Below are positions 35,366-46,575 of a stretch of 64,000 nt of DNA, piece after piece. Both the position numbers and the translations under genes were made by a program. Origin of the DNA: Undaria pinnatifida (lineage: Eukaryota; Sar; Phaeophyceae; Laminariales; Alariaceae); assembly GCA_012845835.1 (NCBI GenBank), contig JABAKD010000009.1, positions 11,703,455-11,767,454 of the forward strand, in the 5' to 3' direction. Under the pieces are notes generated by a model. That model saw only the letters and a list, made by a program, of their open reading frames with translations. It had not been told where the DNA came from and did no database searches. How positions within the stretch are numbered: position 1 is the stretch's first letter; every line of letters begins with the position of its first letter.

Positions 35366-35720
35366 ACCACCACGAGAAACAACAATAAATAATAATAATA
35401 GTAGCCCAGTCGACCTACCTACAATAATGGCAGTGATTAATCTCGAGTCTTGCTACTAGCGTGTGGAGGCGGTATAATTTTTTTTTCTCTGATTATTTCT
35501 AACGGGAGGAGCTCTCTGTGCCTCATAAATATCCGACCGTACGTTCAGAAAGGATATACCCTGGTGGTATAGACTTGTGGCGTGTGTTATGGGTTTTCTT
35601 TTCTCTTTTTTTTCGTTTACCCTCTCGTTCGTGATGTTCTTTTCGGGAAGGCTTTTTTTTTTTTGCGAATAATCGATGTTGAAGCTCATACACATTAGGC
35701 TATGCTGCACAATGTCGGAT

Positions 35721-36000
35721 GGGAAAGTTAACAACAATACGACGACTAGCTATTTTCTGTTAATAACGGGGTTTGTTTTTGCAAAAATATTGTGTGCGCA
35801 GTCCGATGAGCAGCTGCTACGTAGCAGCAGCAGTCCGGTCGGCTCGTACGTGGTTTGTTTTTTCAGGGAAAAGTTAACAATAACAACTATTTTTGTTAAT
35901 AATGGGGCTTGTTTTTGCAAAAATATTTTGTATGCGCAGTCCAATGAACAGCTGCTAGCAGCAGCAGCAGTCCGGTCGGCTCGTACATGGTTGTTTCACG
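35721..36000 (+). repeat. Two-copy 145-bp tandem duplication
   Basis: Both units run from GGGAAA(A)GTTAACAA through GTTTTTGCAAAAATATT, GCAGTCC, CAGCTGCTA and CCGGTCGGCTCGTAC. Changes are scattered and keep no frame. Confidence 0.85.
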
Positions 36001-36404
36001 AATAACAAAGTGGAGTGGCACATCATCTCAATCAAAATGAGACTGCAAAGAAAGGCATTGATTGATTGATGAGTCAATCAGAATGCGGGCTGCCCAACGA
36101 TGGCACTGGTACTAGTCTATCTTGGCCGAATACCTCACGTTTAGTGTGTGCGTGGTGGGTTGTGACCTGACATCTCTTCCTATAAGGGCCGTGATTGTTG
36201 TCGAACATTTTTTTTTTTTGCTATGTATTTTCCCCCCCGTTTTCGAAATTTGTTTTCGTTGGTATTTTTCTTTGACACAAAACAAAAAAAAAGGAAAATT
36301 TGGACGAGTGTTTTGGTTTTTTTAATACAACATAAATTTATAGCACGCTTACATGATATATATTACATATTGGTCGGTTTTTTTTTTCATTTATTTGTAA
36401 ATAA

Positions 36405-37115
36405 TTCTGTTATATTATAAAAATTAAAATACACTCCAGCTGTATATTCTGCTATTATTAGAGGTGAGAGGTTGGAGTGGTAGCGCCATCATAAAATGGT
36501 GCGCGTTTGTTTGTCGTATTGGTTTAAACCATTGTTGTTGTACTGTATCAGGGAAAGCCTGGAGTTGGATCTTGATAATGAAAGACCCCGGCACATACAC
36601 ATACATCATCATAAAGAGGGTTCGATGCGGACATTATTACCGTGATGATCGAAGAGTGATGGGTGGCTGAGATTTAACGCAGGAGAAAGTTTAAACGCAA
36701 AAAAAAGGCGCGCAAACATGACGAAGAAAGAACGCATGAAGAAAGAGAGCAAACCAACATTTCGCGCTTTAACAATAATACCCAACGCAGACAAAGCCAG
36801 CAGCTGCGTGTAAAAACGTGATACTCGTAACATACTCACGGGTATATTGCAGGGTAGGGTTCGTGAAAAAACATTCTACTTGACGGTTGTATAATAAGAG
36901 TCACCGACCTATATCTACATGAGGATATTAATATAGAACACGCACGAACGATCTCCCGTGAAAAATGTGAAAGTGTAGACTATACCAGGTATTATCAACC
37001 ATACCGTAGGTTTACTTCACAAGCACCATACAAGTATCATAAATAAATGAAATGTAGATGTACCCACGCAGCTTGCAAAGGTGGGTTTCAACCGTCCAAT
37101 CGGTCGTACTCACAG
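36405..37115. repeat. R1 fragments in opposite orientation
   Basis: A plus-strand end fragment (36405-36442, TTATAAAAATTAAAATACAC) and a minus-strand partial arm (36897-37115, with GAGTCACCGACCTATATC and CGCAGCTTGCAAAG) lie about 450 bases apart. This looks like a shrunken foldback copy. Confidence 0.55.
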
Positions 37116-37252
37116 CTCACGTTTTTTGTGTTTTTTTTTTCAAGTACGAGTAGCTTAGGGGGAGGGGGGAGGGGGGCGAATGAGCAAGGTCTGAACGCTA
37201 CCGCCACTGTCACATGTATGTGTTGTTATGCCTCAGTCGATTGATTTGTTAT

Positions 37253-37885
37253 CTATTCCCTTCGAGACTTCAGCAGGAAAAATCGACGACGAAAAATGAC
37301 GATTGATTGCGGCACCAGCCACAACTGCTGGCGAAATTGGCGTCCGAACGACAACGCCAACAATGCAAAAGTATCGTGGTATATAAACGGGATGGGCGCA
37401 GCATGATCCTCCTGCTCGTACTGCTGTGCGCCCACGCTATTGGTAGACGCCTGAAAATAGCGCAATCGTCGAACTCTGGAAAATTTGGCCACTGCAAATA
37501 TACGGGCTCCAAAAGGGTCAATCTGCCTTCCGACAACGAACGGAGGATGTTCAGTGCACAACACTTCATCCCAAACAAACCTGAAAAAAAAAGCTGAAAC
37601 ACAACAATACACCGAAAGCCACCCCTGCCGCTCTCCTTCCCTGCGTGTGCTCGTTTGAACTGTACCTACTATATGGTACCACCGTGTTGGCCATTGGGCC
37701 ACACATTGTTCTATCGACGATCGCCGTGCGCCCTCTACTCCGATCGATGGATTGGTCGCGGGTTTCATACCGTCGTCCCTCGCATGGACTGATCTTTTGT
37801 CTGTTTCTAGTCCCTGAACATGACTATATTTTTTATATGTTCGCACGACGTACAGCTCGAAGTGGTATAACCAACACTGCGACAT
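37253..37885 (-). CDS. Unrecognised 210-codon open frame, possible terminal exon
   Basis: On the minus strand a T-rich tract ending in CAG lies near 37580 and is followed by about 105 open codons to a TAG, beginning FVWDEVLCTEHPPF. This would fit the last exon of an unknown gene. Against it, two other frames are also open here and no domain is recognised. Confidence 0.18.
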   Translation of the reverse strand: MSQCWLYHFELYVVRTYKKYSHVQGLETDKRSVHARDDGMKPATNPSIGVEGARRSSIEQCVAQWPTRWYHIVGTVQTSTRREGERQGWLSVYCCVSAFFFRFVWDEVLCTEHPPFVVGRQIDPFGARIFAVAKFSRVRRLRYFQASTNSVGAQQYEQEDHAAPIPFIYHDTFALLALSFGRQFRQQLWLVPQSIVIFRRRFFLLKSRRE

Positions 37886-37899
37886 TCCGCGTATATTTT

Positions 37900-38940
37900 T
37901 CTAACATCTCCAGGTTCATAGAGTTGAGAGCCCTCCAGCGGGCGCGCGAGCGACGTGGGCCGAAATTTTTGGGTCTCGATGTTTATCCCGTCCGACTGCT
38001 TCCTCTACCCTCGTTGTGTAGGGTTGCTTGTATTAAGAAACTAGGAAACTCACTCTCAGGTGGCCGGCCGATGACGGTCTTCAGGGGATACTGAACATTG
38101 ATAACGACAACACGCTGATGTCATCTATTTCTTAACAACTTGATAGTAGTCAAAGGTTGTTACTGCTTCCTCCCCGCGAACACCGGGACTCCAGCCACAT
38201 CGTGTTTGCGTGTCCCCCCTTCCTCTATCGCCATTTTTGTGCCACCGCCACCGCCAGCGCCGCTGCCACCGCCGCGGCTCTGCCTGGCGCGGCGATCCTT
38301 TCGGAAATCCATTTTATCGATTCCGCCCCCTCGCGCGTTCTCCGCACGCCGACAGGGAGCGGAAGTCAACAGGCCGAGACTGCGCGCTGATGACGCCAAT
38401 ACTATATTATTATTACACTTTTTTTCGCAGCATCCATCTCGGACGGCCGCCGGGTTTTTCTAACATGCTCTTGGCGTGCTTCCCTTCGCAACAGCGCCCC
38501 CCCCCCCTCTCTCGTCTCGGAGAGAGCCAGGAAGGAGCTCGCTAATGAGGAACGATTGCTTCATACCGCAAAGTCCCTGTTTGTCAAGCGAGTAGCAGTT
38601 CGTAAATCAACCTCGCAGAGGTGACAGGAACCTATGCCATGACGTGTGGCAGGTTTGCATGGCCCACGGTACTGTTGGGTAATCGTGTTGATACACCCTT
38701 GGCAGATGGTAGCACAGGCGTGCGCTGCTATTAATAAAGTGGGCGGGGCATTCGACGTCTTCAGGAGTAATACATAGACGAGTCTCTCTTCGCCGGCATG
38801 GGAATGAAGGCGTTTCCTTCCCGGGACGGGGGGGGTGTATATTTGTATATATATGAATACCCTACACGTCTAGTGCGCTGTTGTCTGGGGGGTATGGTAA
38901 TGCCTTCTATATTGCTTCCCTGGATGCATTGCCTTGTGTT
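37900..38940. other. Intergenic, no gene seen
   Basis: Contains a GCC/ACC-rich stretch (38240-38290) open in several frames at once, which argues against coding. A 149-codon plus frame (37645-38094) overlaps its start without recognisable features. Confidence 0.55.
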
Positions 38941-38954
38941 CGAGGAAAACTTAA

Positions 38955-39185
38955 TCGGGAGGAGGGGGTGTACTCAGTTTTTGCATGGCCGTACTCGTAT
39001 GACTGTAGACCCTCGCATCACTACTATGCCGGGACGGAGCAGGTCGGGTTTGCACCAACCAGGCAGACATTGGTTGCACCAAGCGCGAAGCGCCGTGAGG
39101 TGTTCGGCTAGCCGCATGAAGGGTGAACTGTGCATCCTACCAAGAACCGCTTGCAAGACGGACTTCGGCACCTTGTGCCTACTTT
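38955..39185 (+). repeat. R5 copy
   Basis: Plus-strand counterpart of 8815-9032, sharing about 200 collinear bases. A 157-codon frame crosses it but is not conserved in the other copy. Confidence 0.75.
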
Positions 39186-39449
39186 CTTGCTTATGGATGA
39201 CAGCGCCAATGAGTTACTTTATTTTCTGGTGTCACCACTCCAGAGACAGCAATGGTTATTACTACATGTAACTGCCTCGTGGGTGCCTTACCTTATTCAC
39301 ACTGCTTGATGTGATCATTCCCCTTGCGCGGAGTTAGGGTTCCCCACCTCGCACAATATGATCTAACTCGACAACCATCATGGTAACCGCCGAATAAACA
39401 AGAAACAAGAAAAAAACGGTACCCTGACTGTCTAGCTCACGCAGTGATT

Positions 39450-39545
39450 GGCATGTTTTACAGCGTCGTTGCCGACCAACGCCAACCCCAATATACACAT
39501 AACGTTTGACAGCGTCGGTGCCAACTAAGGCCAATTATTATAAGT
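39450..39545 (+). repeat. 51-bp partial duplication
   Basis: ACAGCGTCGTTGCCGACCAA and ACAGCGTCGGTGCCAACTAA lie 51 bases apart with further scattered matches. Confidence 0.6.
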
Positions 39546-40456
39546 ACCTGGTATATTTTCAAGGGGGGGGGGGGGGTACCACAGGCAGGCAGTCTACAGC
39601 CCCCTGTTCGGGATGTCCAGCAAGTGCATGTATCGGCAGGGTAGACGGGGAGACAAGTCCTGCAAAGAAAGCGCACAGACGTTACTACGAGCACGCCCGA
39701 AGGAAGGAGCGCGGTTCTAGAGCACTTGCTGTGCCGCTTATTGTGCCTTCCACTCTAGTCTATCTAGCTGATCATTTTTGTTTTTGGGATTGCTGTTGTA
39801 GCGGCTGATTCTTTGCTCGGAGCGCATGCCATTTGTCACCCCACCATAACCTAATAACAGGCTTTGAGTTTTGTTTTTTGCACTGGGCTTTACCGGTTTT
39901 CGTTCCACGGTTCCGACTGTTTTTAACGTCGTGTCGCCCCTCGGATAACTTCGGGAACACGATCGATATCCCTCCGCGTTGTGTAGTCATCTTAGTCTCT
40001 CTAGGACGGCGCATCTGCGTTTTTTGGGTGCAGTATACCTGGCACTACTCGTTACACATCCGCCACGATATGATGGGACGCGTGCTACGATTATCATTAG
40101 AGGCAACACTTTTTGCCTTTTTTTTGCTGAATTTGAGGGGGCGCCGACACTCAAAACCCTCGGGGGAAAATGCCACCGTTTTGCGTGCCCTACTATATGT
40201 AAATAAAAAATGAATACAATACATAAGATAGGCCCCATTGGTTTGTGCATCTCGTCGGCTGGCATCTTCTATTTGCTCGCGACATGTAAGAGGTTTGCTT
40301 GACACGTACTTCGAAGTATGTGGTTTGCTTGACATGTAGTATGTGGAGCTCCTCAAGCCAGAAACGCCTCCGAAGACAAACGGCGAACCTCTATCGCCGT
40401 ATACTACGATGATAGCTCTACAGAGGTAGCACTTGTCGGCCGATTTTATTTCGTTT

Positions 40457-40735
40457 TCTGAGCCGTTCTACGTTAGCCCCCCCCAACTTTCCTTTGACGA
40501 AATCGCCGGTTTCAAAACCAGCTCCCGGTCGCGTATCCCCTAAAACACGCGTGTCCCTCGACACCCCGACGTCAATCTCAGTCGATAGACCATTAGTTGC
40601 ACACAAGAAAATACGTGGATACTACTTTTCTTTCAACGGTATCCTTCCTTGTTGTGTCGAGCAGCCCTGAATGAAACGTTCGTTAAAGAAAATCGCTGGG
40701 TTTTTTTTGGGAGGGGGGCTATCGTAGTAAGAATC
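40457..40735. mobile_element. MITE family B, copy 2, inverted
   Basis: The reverse complement is collinear with 33683-33953, including the C-tract ends, AACGAACGTTTCATT and GGTTTTGAAACCGGCGATTT. It lies inside the larger inverted-repeat element at 40.08-41.77 kb. Confidence 0.65.
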
Positions 40736-41224
40736 AGTCTTCTGCATATATGTACTCTATGTGTAATATGACGGGGCTCCTTAACCCAAAAATCTTCGGC
40801 GCAGAAATTAGAAATTTCACCCATTTTTTTTGTTTTTCCTTTATTTTTCTTTATTTTCTGCAATATTTTTTCGTCTGCCGTAGTATGGGGGTTGTTCGTC
40901 GAGGCCATGGGGGTTGCTCGTCGAGGGTAGTAGTGTTTCCTTGCAGAGGGGGGTATTATAGGGGTAGACTATATAGAGGTCATCAAGCGAGAGGTGGAGC
41001 CTTTTTTTGGCCTTTTTTTTCCTGAATTTCGGGGAACTCCTTAATAAACGGGTCCACAATATCACTGGAACAGTTTTTGTTCTTGTCTTTGTTTATGGCG
41101 GTTTTTGGTCCCCCCCCCCCCCCCCCTTCGTTTTATACCTACTGTAGGACATGAAATTGTTTTGAATTTAATATTTGCAGCCTTCATTTTTTTTTCTCAC
41201 AAAATCCGTTTCTGGGTGGGGTGA

Positions 41225-41350
41225 TGTGCTAATAATAGTATAGATGTACTAATAATAGTGTGTAGAGTGTTGAGGTATTAGTGGGGTATAAGTCCGTTTT
41301 GACCACGTGCAAGAGATCAACCAATTGCTCACCCAAACTAAGCCTTGTAT
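41225..41350 (-). repeat. R3 copy
   Basis: The reverse complement has AAGGCTTAGTTTGGGTGAGC and TTATACCCCACTAATACCTC. It lies inside the 1.69-kb inverted-repeat element. Confidence 0.6.
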
Positions 41351-41769
41351 TAACAAGAAGAGCTCCTCACGCGAGGAGAGCCTAGCGCTGGTTTGCCGTA
41401 GCGTGCGTCCGTATATCTAGCGTGTGTGGGGATGGTATTTGCAATAGGAACAGTAGCAAGAGACACACGCCACCACGATAGAGGTTCAACGGTGTCGTTC
41501 ATTTCCTGAGGCTCTCGTGACGCGAGGAGCTCCATGTACACCTCACGCAAAAACTCCTCATGTCAAGCAAACGGAAGAGATGCCGGGGTGAGATGCACAA
41601 ACCAATGGGGCCTATCTTTTGTATTGTATTCCAATGCGTAGTATGGCACACGAAACAGTGGCATTTTCCCCGGGGGTTTCGAGTTTATGTGCGCCCCTTT
41701 ATTTAGAAAAAAAAAGAGTTGGCAAAAAGGGCCACGTCTACATTATTATCATCGTGGCACGCGCCAAAA

Positions 41770-43320
41770 GAGGGTTTTTAACTCCTTCGAGAAGAAGCTG
41801 CATCGGATTCCGCTGTTTTTTTTTTCTTTGGGGGGGGGGGGACTTGGCATTGCGTGGAGCTCTGGAGTCGGATCATCTTTTGCAGCTGGCAGTATTTAAA
41901 AGGGTTTCACGTTGTGTTGTACGTACCGCTTGAAGGCTTCGTTTTTGTACGATATAATGTTGGCAAGTCTTGCTAACAAACGTGTCACGTTTCTTTCGTG
42001 GTAAGGTTCGGCTACAATGCGCGTAATGCTCCTGCCGCCCCCCCCCGTTTAGGTCCAGTCTGCCACGCGTGTTCCTCGCTTTTTGACCCCAGCAATGCCT
42101 CCCCACCCGCTCCCCAACCGCCCCCTTCCGCGCGCGCTACTTTATTGAGGCGATCTACTCGTCCCTTGCACGCTCCAGGATCGTAACGCGATTTTGTTTT
42201 ATTATGTTATATTACTGTTAGCACCCTGCCGACAATGTTGTAGCGTTCCATGGATGCCATTACGATAGCAAATCGAATATCCTTCCGTAAAGCAATAATC
42301 GTGACTTTATCGAACTATTTTCGATTATACACGTGTACTACCATATATAGAGATGGGGGTCTGTGTCTTGTGCCCCGCCCTTTTTTCTTTCTCCGTTTTC
42401 CAAAATGGCGTTCGACGTTTTCGGGAACAAATTTGATTTGTGGGAAAAGAGTGTGGGATAATTTTTCGCAGTTATCGTTTACGGTACGGGAAGGGAAAGG
42501 CGCACAATGACTTCCGGTTTCCGCTTTCTTTTGCTTCTCCCTTTCCCGGCGCGTTTTTGACACCAGAGGCTTCTTAGCTTCGCAAATTAGACGCGGGGGA
42601 GCGGGCTTAACTCTTTTTCAACTCCTAGAATTGGGTACCTTGGTCTAATTCCAAGTAGGTTGTCCCCACAACGGGAGTGCAGTGTTAAAAGGGGTACCCC
42701 GCCCCCGCCCCCCTCTTTTTTACATCGTATTAATAGTGTCCACAATATGCGCTCCGCCTGGATATGCCATGCGCTTCCACTTCATTGCGTACCAATGAGC
42801 TATTGTTACTAGTTTGTGAGAGTCAAGACAATGTTACCCAGTTGGATAACGCATTTTGCTTCATGCACGGCTTGTGTATGATGATGTGCACCTGTATGTC
42901 GCGACAGTGACAGTAATATCAGCCGACCGTGCCTGCAGCCGCGCTGCATCACCTACCTACGCCGCGGGTTTAAATGTCTTCTGGAAGAGCTTTTCAAAAT
43001 TCTAGACCTTGAATTTATTTGGAGAAATAAACAGAGCATTGAGATCCCACTGAATACGCATGCATGCGCACAAAATAGCCGAACGCACAAATTGAAAAAG
43101 ATAAAAATCGTGAAGAATAAGAACGTAAGGAAGAAAGGAAAACATATGATACTATGAGAGGTCCTAGAATCTGACACTCAAGGGCGTTCAGCGTATACGG
43201 GGCATAAGAGGCGTAAAGGGCGTTACGGGAAGAACACAGCAAGGGTAATGAAACCCGGAAGGCCTTACGCTAGATAATTACGGCCATGGGAAGGCACACA
43301 TACATACCTGGTACGTCAGG
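41770..43320. other. Intergenic, no gene seen
   Basis: Apart from R4 at 42.63 kb, only short frames and homopolymer runs (G run at 41829) are visible. Confidence 0.6.
42625..42700 (-). repeat. R4 copy
   Basis: The reverse complement carries TTAACACTGCACTCCCGT and GGGGACAACCTACTTGGAAT, diverged from the other copies. Confidence 0.6.
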
Positions 43321-43605
43321 ACGATGATGGCCAGATCGAGAACCCAGTCTCTTGCGCAGGACGCCCCCTCCCGCGCCTTCCCTTTCCTCCTCCCCCCTCC
43401 CACTGCGTATTGGTGTCAACGGTGGGTGGGGCGGTCGCGGCCTTCGCGTATCGCTCTGCCGCAAAGCTTCTCTCCGAGTCACACCATTTATTTACGCACG
43501 AATACCTCCGCCCCCTCCTCGACCCGCCGAAACCATCTGCCGGCCTTCTGTAAAATGCCTTTCGCCACCCTTCGAAATTCGTGCCAAATGTCGTCGTGCG
43601 CTTAT
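43320..43605 (-). pseudogene. Second LINE 3'-end fragment
   Basis: The nucleotide sequence parallels the fragment at 21.57-21.89 kb: ACGATGATGGCCA, the C/T-rich tail and GAAACCATCTGCC occur in the same order and orientation. It is shorter and more damaged, with no useful reading frame. Confidence 0.7.
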
Positions 43606-43815
43606 CATCGTCTATACCTGGTACCAGATATCAAACAATGCCCAATCCCCCCGCTTCCAGAGAAGTATTGACCGAAAACCCGCTGACCATACAACGGCTG
43701 GTTTGTTTGACTACTAAGCGCATGTTCCAACGCACAGAAGGCCGTGCGATGCTGTCGCTGCGTTGCTGCTCGATACTGCAAATACACACTATCGGACGCA
43801 CCCACGGAAGGTCTC

Positions 43816-45012
43816 TGTGAGAGTAATGGGCGGGAACACAGAGTGTCCCCTGCAGGTCTGCCAATTGAGCAGGTCCTCCTCGGAGAGCACTCACTTTCTT
43901 AGCCTTTGCAGAGACGCAGCTTTATTCGTTTCCACCAGAGCCCCGGATGGCTTCTGAGATCCGACGCACATGCCTCCGATCTATTTCCCGATTATCCCAA
44001 ATATAAAACGCCAACCTTATCATACGAAACCCATCCAAGTTATATAATTTCGGATCAAGTTATAGGTGTTAAGATACAGCCTCGAAAGGCCTGTAATTAT
44101 CCGAATTTGAGATCATTTGGATGGGTTTCGTATGATAAGGTTGGCGGTTTATATTCGGGAAAGTTAGGAAATAGATCGGAGGCACGTGCCTCCGATCTCA
44201 GAAGCTATCCCGGGCTCTGGTGGAAACGAATAAAGCTACGTCTCTACGAAGGAACGAAAGTGAAAGTACTCTCCGAGGACCTGTTCAGGCAGACCTGCAG
44301 GGGGCACTCTGTGTCCCCCACCATTAATTTAACATGTGGCATCGTCGGCAGGACAGAAAAAAAAATGGACACGCCATAGTACCTTCTCTGTGGTTGGTTT
44401 GCCCTAGAGCCTTCCCTGCCCCCCCCGCCACACCGGCGGCATGCGGCAGATTCTAGAGCCTTTTCTGCCCCCCCCCGCCACACCGGCGGCATGCGGCAGG
44501 TTTTTGATGGGTGACTATTGCCTTGTTGTTGGGTCTTCGTTTCTTTCTACTGCTTTTCTTCGCGTGTTCCTGGCTCCATAGCCAGACCGTTAGAGGTGTG
44601 GGAGTGGGTTTTGAGGAGCCGCATCTTCGACTCATGGTTTAGTTCGTAGAACCGGAGTTTCCCCGAATCTCCCATATTTCTGCATATGCGACTCATCCGA
44701 GGGTGGGCTAGTGTTAAGATACGGCCTCGAAAGGCCTGTAATTATCCGAATTTGAGATCATTTGGATGGGTTTCGTATGATAAGGTTGGCGTTTTATATT
44801 CGGGAAAGTTAGGAAATAGATCGGAGGCACGTGCCTCCGATCTCAGAAGCTATCCCGGGCTCTGGTGGAAACGAATAAAGCTACGTCTCTACGAAGGAAC
44901 GAAAGTGAAAGTACTCTCTCCGAGGACCTGTTCAGGCAGACCTGCAGGGGGCACTCACTCTGTGTCCCCCACCTTTAATTTAACATAGGCATTTCGAGGC
45001 CGTATCCTAACA
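43816..45012 (-). repeat. Inverted solo LTR split by the 0.92-kb element
   Basis: On the minus strand the LTR starts at 45012 (TGTTAGGATACGGCCTCGAA), runs to 44990, is interrupted by the plus-strand element, resumes at 44066 and ends near 43816 (ATTACTCTCACA). Removing the insert and one TAGG restores a collinear LTR. The flanking 4-mers are TCTC and CCTC, a target duplication with one mismatch. It is more diverged than the insert, so it is older. Confidence 0.85.
44067..44985 (+). mobile_element. Internally deleted (0.92 kb) copy of the same LTR retroelement
   Basis: LTRs lie at 44067-44334 and 44712-44985, with only 377 bases between them. The interior keeps the primer-site region (TGGCATCGTCGG after the 5' LTR) and the 3' non-coding block of the full copy, but no coding DNA. 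The target duplication TAGG is intact (44063-44066 and 44986-44989). A 49-bp unit containing ACACCGGCGGCATGCGGCAG is doubled in it (about 44405-44503) but single in the larger copy. Structurally it is a non-autonomous derivative that could have moved only with proteins supplied in trans. Confidence 0.9.
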
Positions 45013-45214
45013 CCTCCCTGCCCGTTTTATACTCGTCTTGTACAGCGCTACCTTCGCCAACCTCTCCCCCCACATACTGTTACACGGCCGTTACTTTCTT
45101 TAATCAAGGATCCTGCCCCCTCCCACCCTCAAGGGCCCGCATGCCAAGTCCAACCCGGGCCCCAAGTATTTCCAACGAAGCATCGACGAAAAACGCTGTC
45201 CGAAATATTAACAG

Positions 45215-45315
45215 CTTAGAAGCTACGTCGCTACGAAGGCTAAGAAAGTGAGTACTCCCCGAGGACCTGCTCAATTGGCAGACCTGCAGAGGGGACACTC
45301 AGTGTCTATCTCCGC
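45215..45315 (+). repeat. 3' LTR fragment
   Basis: About 100 bases match the 3' third of the LTR (GAAGCTACGTCGCTACGAAGG through the GACACTCAGTGTC region), without the rest. A truncated relic. Confidence 0.8.
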
Positions 45316-45692
45316 CCAATACCCTTAGACTATTAATAGACTACACATACATGTTGCTTGTGATGATAAAAAATGATAAGCGAATAGTAAATGTCAATGT
45401 TTTTTTTTACGAATAGTTTTTTTTTGCGAAGATACTAGTGTTTTTAACTCGTTTTTTCTTCACAGTTCATCGGCAGCGACGTCATCTCGCCTGTGAGCTG
45501 TGAGACTGTTTGTGAGTAAGATACCGGCATGTCATACTAACCACTACTACAACTACTGTTGTTGTTGCTGCTATATACTGTAATACATAAACGACGGTTC
45601 CAGAGAGTACCTTGTACTGTATCACGCATCTCTTCTGTTACCTTCGATCCTCCTGCAACAACCAACAACACGATATCGCGGAACCGGTTCTT

Positions 45693-46392
45693 CTATTTAC
45701 CAGCTAAGTAAGCAATGATTTGCTGGTCGCGCGTCACATATTTGCGCGCTTCGTACAGCAGTACCTTGTGGCTTGTGAGTTGTGGGTTGTGATGGTGATG
45801 GTGATGGATGGGATGATGGATAATGGATGAAGTCGCGTGGCCATTTCGAGTCATCGTGCAATATCCTTCCATCCCCGGGGCACCTAGCCATGCATGCAAA
45901 CGCCACAGTTGAACTCCATTTTTCGGGTTTTCGGTTTTTGGTCGGCGCGTTGAATCCGACATAAGGAAGCACGAAGCAGGAGCTAAGGAGGACCTCTTAG
46001 CGCTCACCACCGGTTCGTTGGAAGATCTCAGATGGCTGAATACGCGGATAAGGTGTGATGCCCTCTCGACGACCTGCTCGTCTTTGCGAAGCGCGTTGTG
46101 TGCTTTGAGCTTTCCATACTCAAAAAAACTTTTGTCCGTTCTCACCCCGAACCCACAGAAAATCTATTTTCTGATGCTGTATCGTGACTGCTGCTGTTGC
46201 TGTAGATGAGCTCGTTTTGTCTTCGGAGCACGCGGTCGAGCCACGGTGTTGGTATAGCAGGGCGCCCGCACTCCCCCCTAGGAAACGCAACGTTCCTCTT
46301 GGAAACTCGTCAAGAAGACGGCGCTCCTGTTTGGGGTCTAGGCGAATCATTGACTCTACGACGTTCTTATTATGTGTGCGACAACTTATCAT
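45693..46392 (-). CDS. Unrecognised overlapping frames, possible frameshifted ORF
   Basis: Two minus-strand frames (46392-46120, 90 codons, and 46145-45693, 150 codons) overlap at a point where a one-base shift would join them. They are Arg/Lys/Glu-rich and end in a poly-His stretch coded by a GATGGT repeat. No homology is apparent; a decayed mobile-element protein is one possibility. Confidence 0.12.
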
Positions 46393-46513
46393 AATATGGT
46401 GCCTTGTGACCTCGTGACTGATTCCCTTTCGCGATTATTTACCTGAAAAGAGTGTTGGCAGAATATGTTCTGACACGTGAGACGCAACGCGAGCAGGAGA
46501 TCGTTTCTGGTGT

Positions 46514-46514
<1 letters not shown>

Positions 46515-46551
<37 letters not shown>

Positions 46552-46575
46552 GCAGCAGCAATGCAGCAGCAAGTA
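46515..46575 (+). repeat. CAG repeat
   Basis: (CAG)8-9 followed by CAACAACAATGCAGCAGC. No supported reading frame uses it. Confidence 0.9.

Larger units (their letters stand above)
40077..41765. mobile_element. 1.69-kb element with long inverted arms
   Basis: Arms of roughly 350 bp (40077-40420 and 41400-41765, inverted) share AGATGCACAAACCAATGGGG, TGGCATTTTCCCC and a CGTAGCACGCGTC-like end (right end degenerated to CGCGCC). The end motif is that of MITE family A, so this may be a larger member of that family. The interior holds MITE B copy 2 and the GACGGGGCTCCTTAACCC motif. No transposase could be recognised, and no target duplication was found. Confidence 0.55.
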
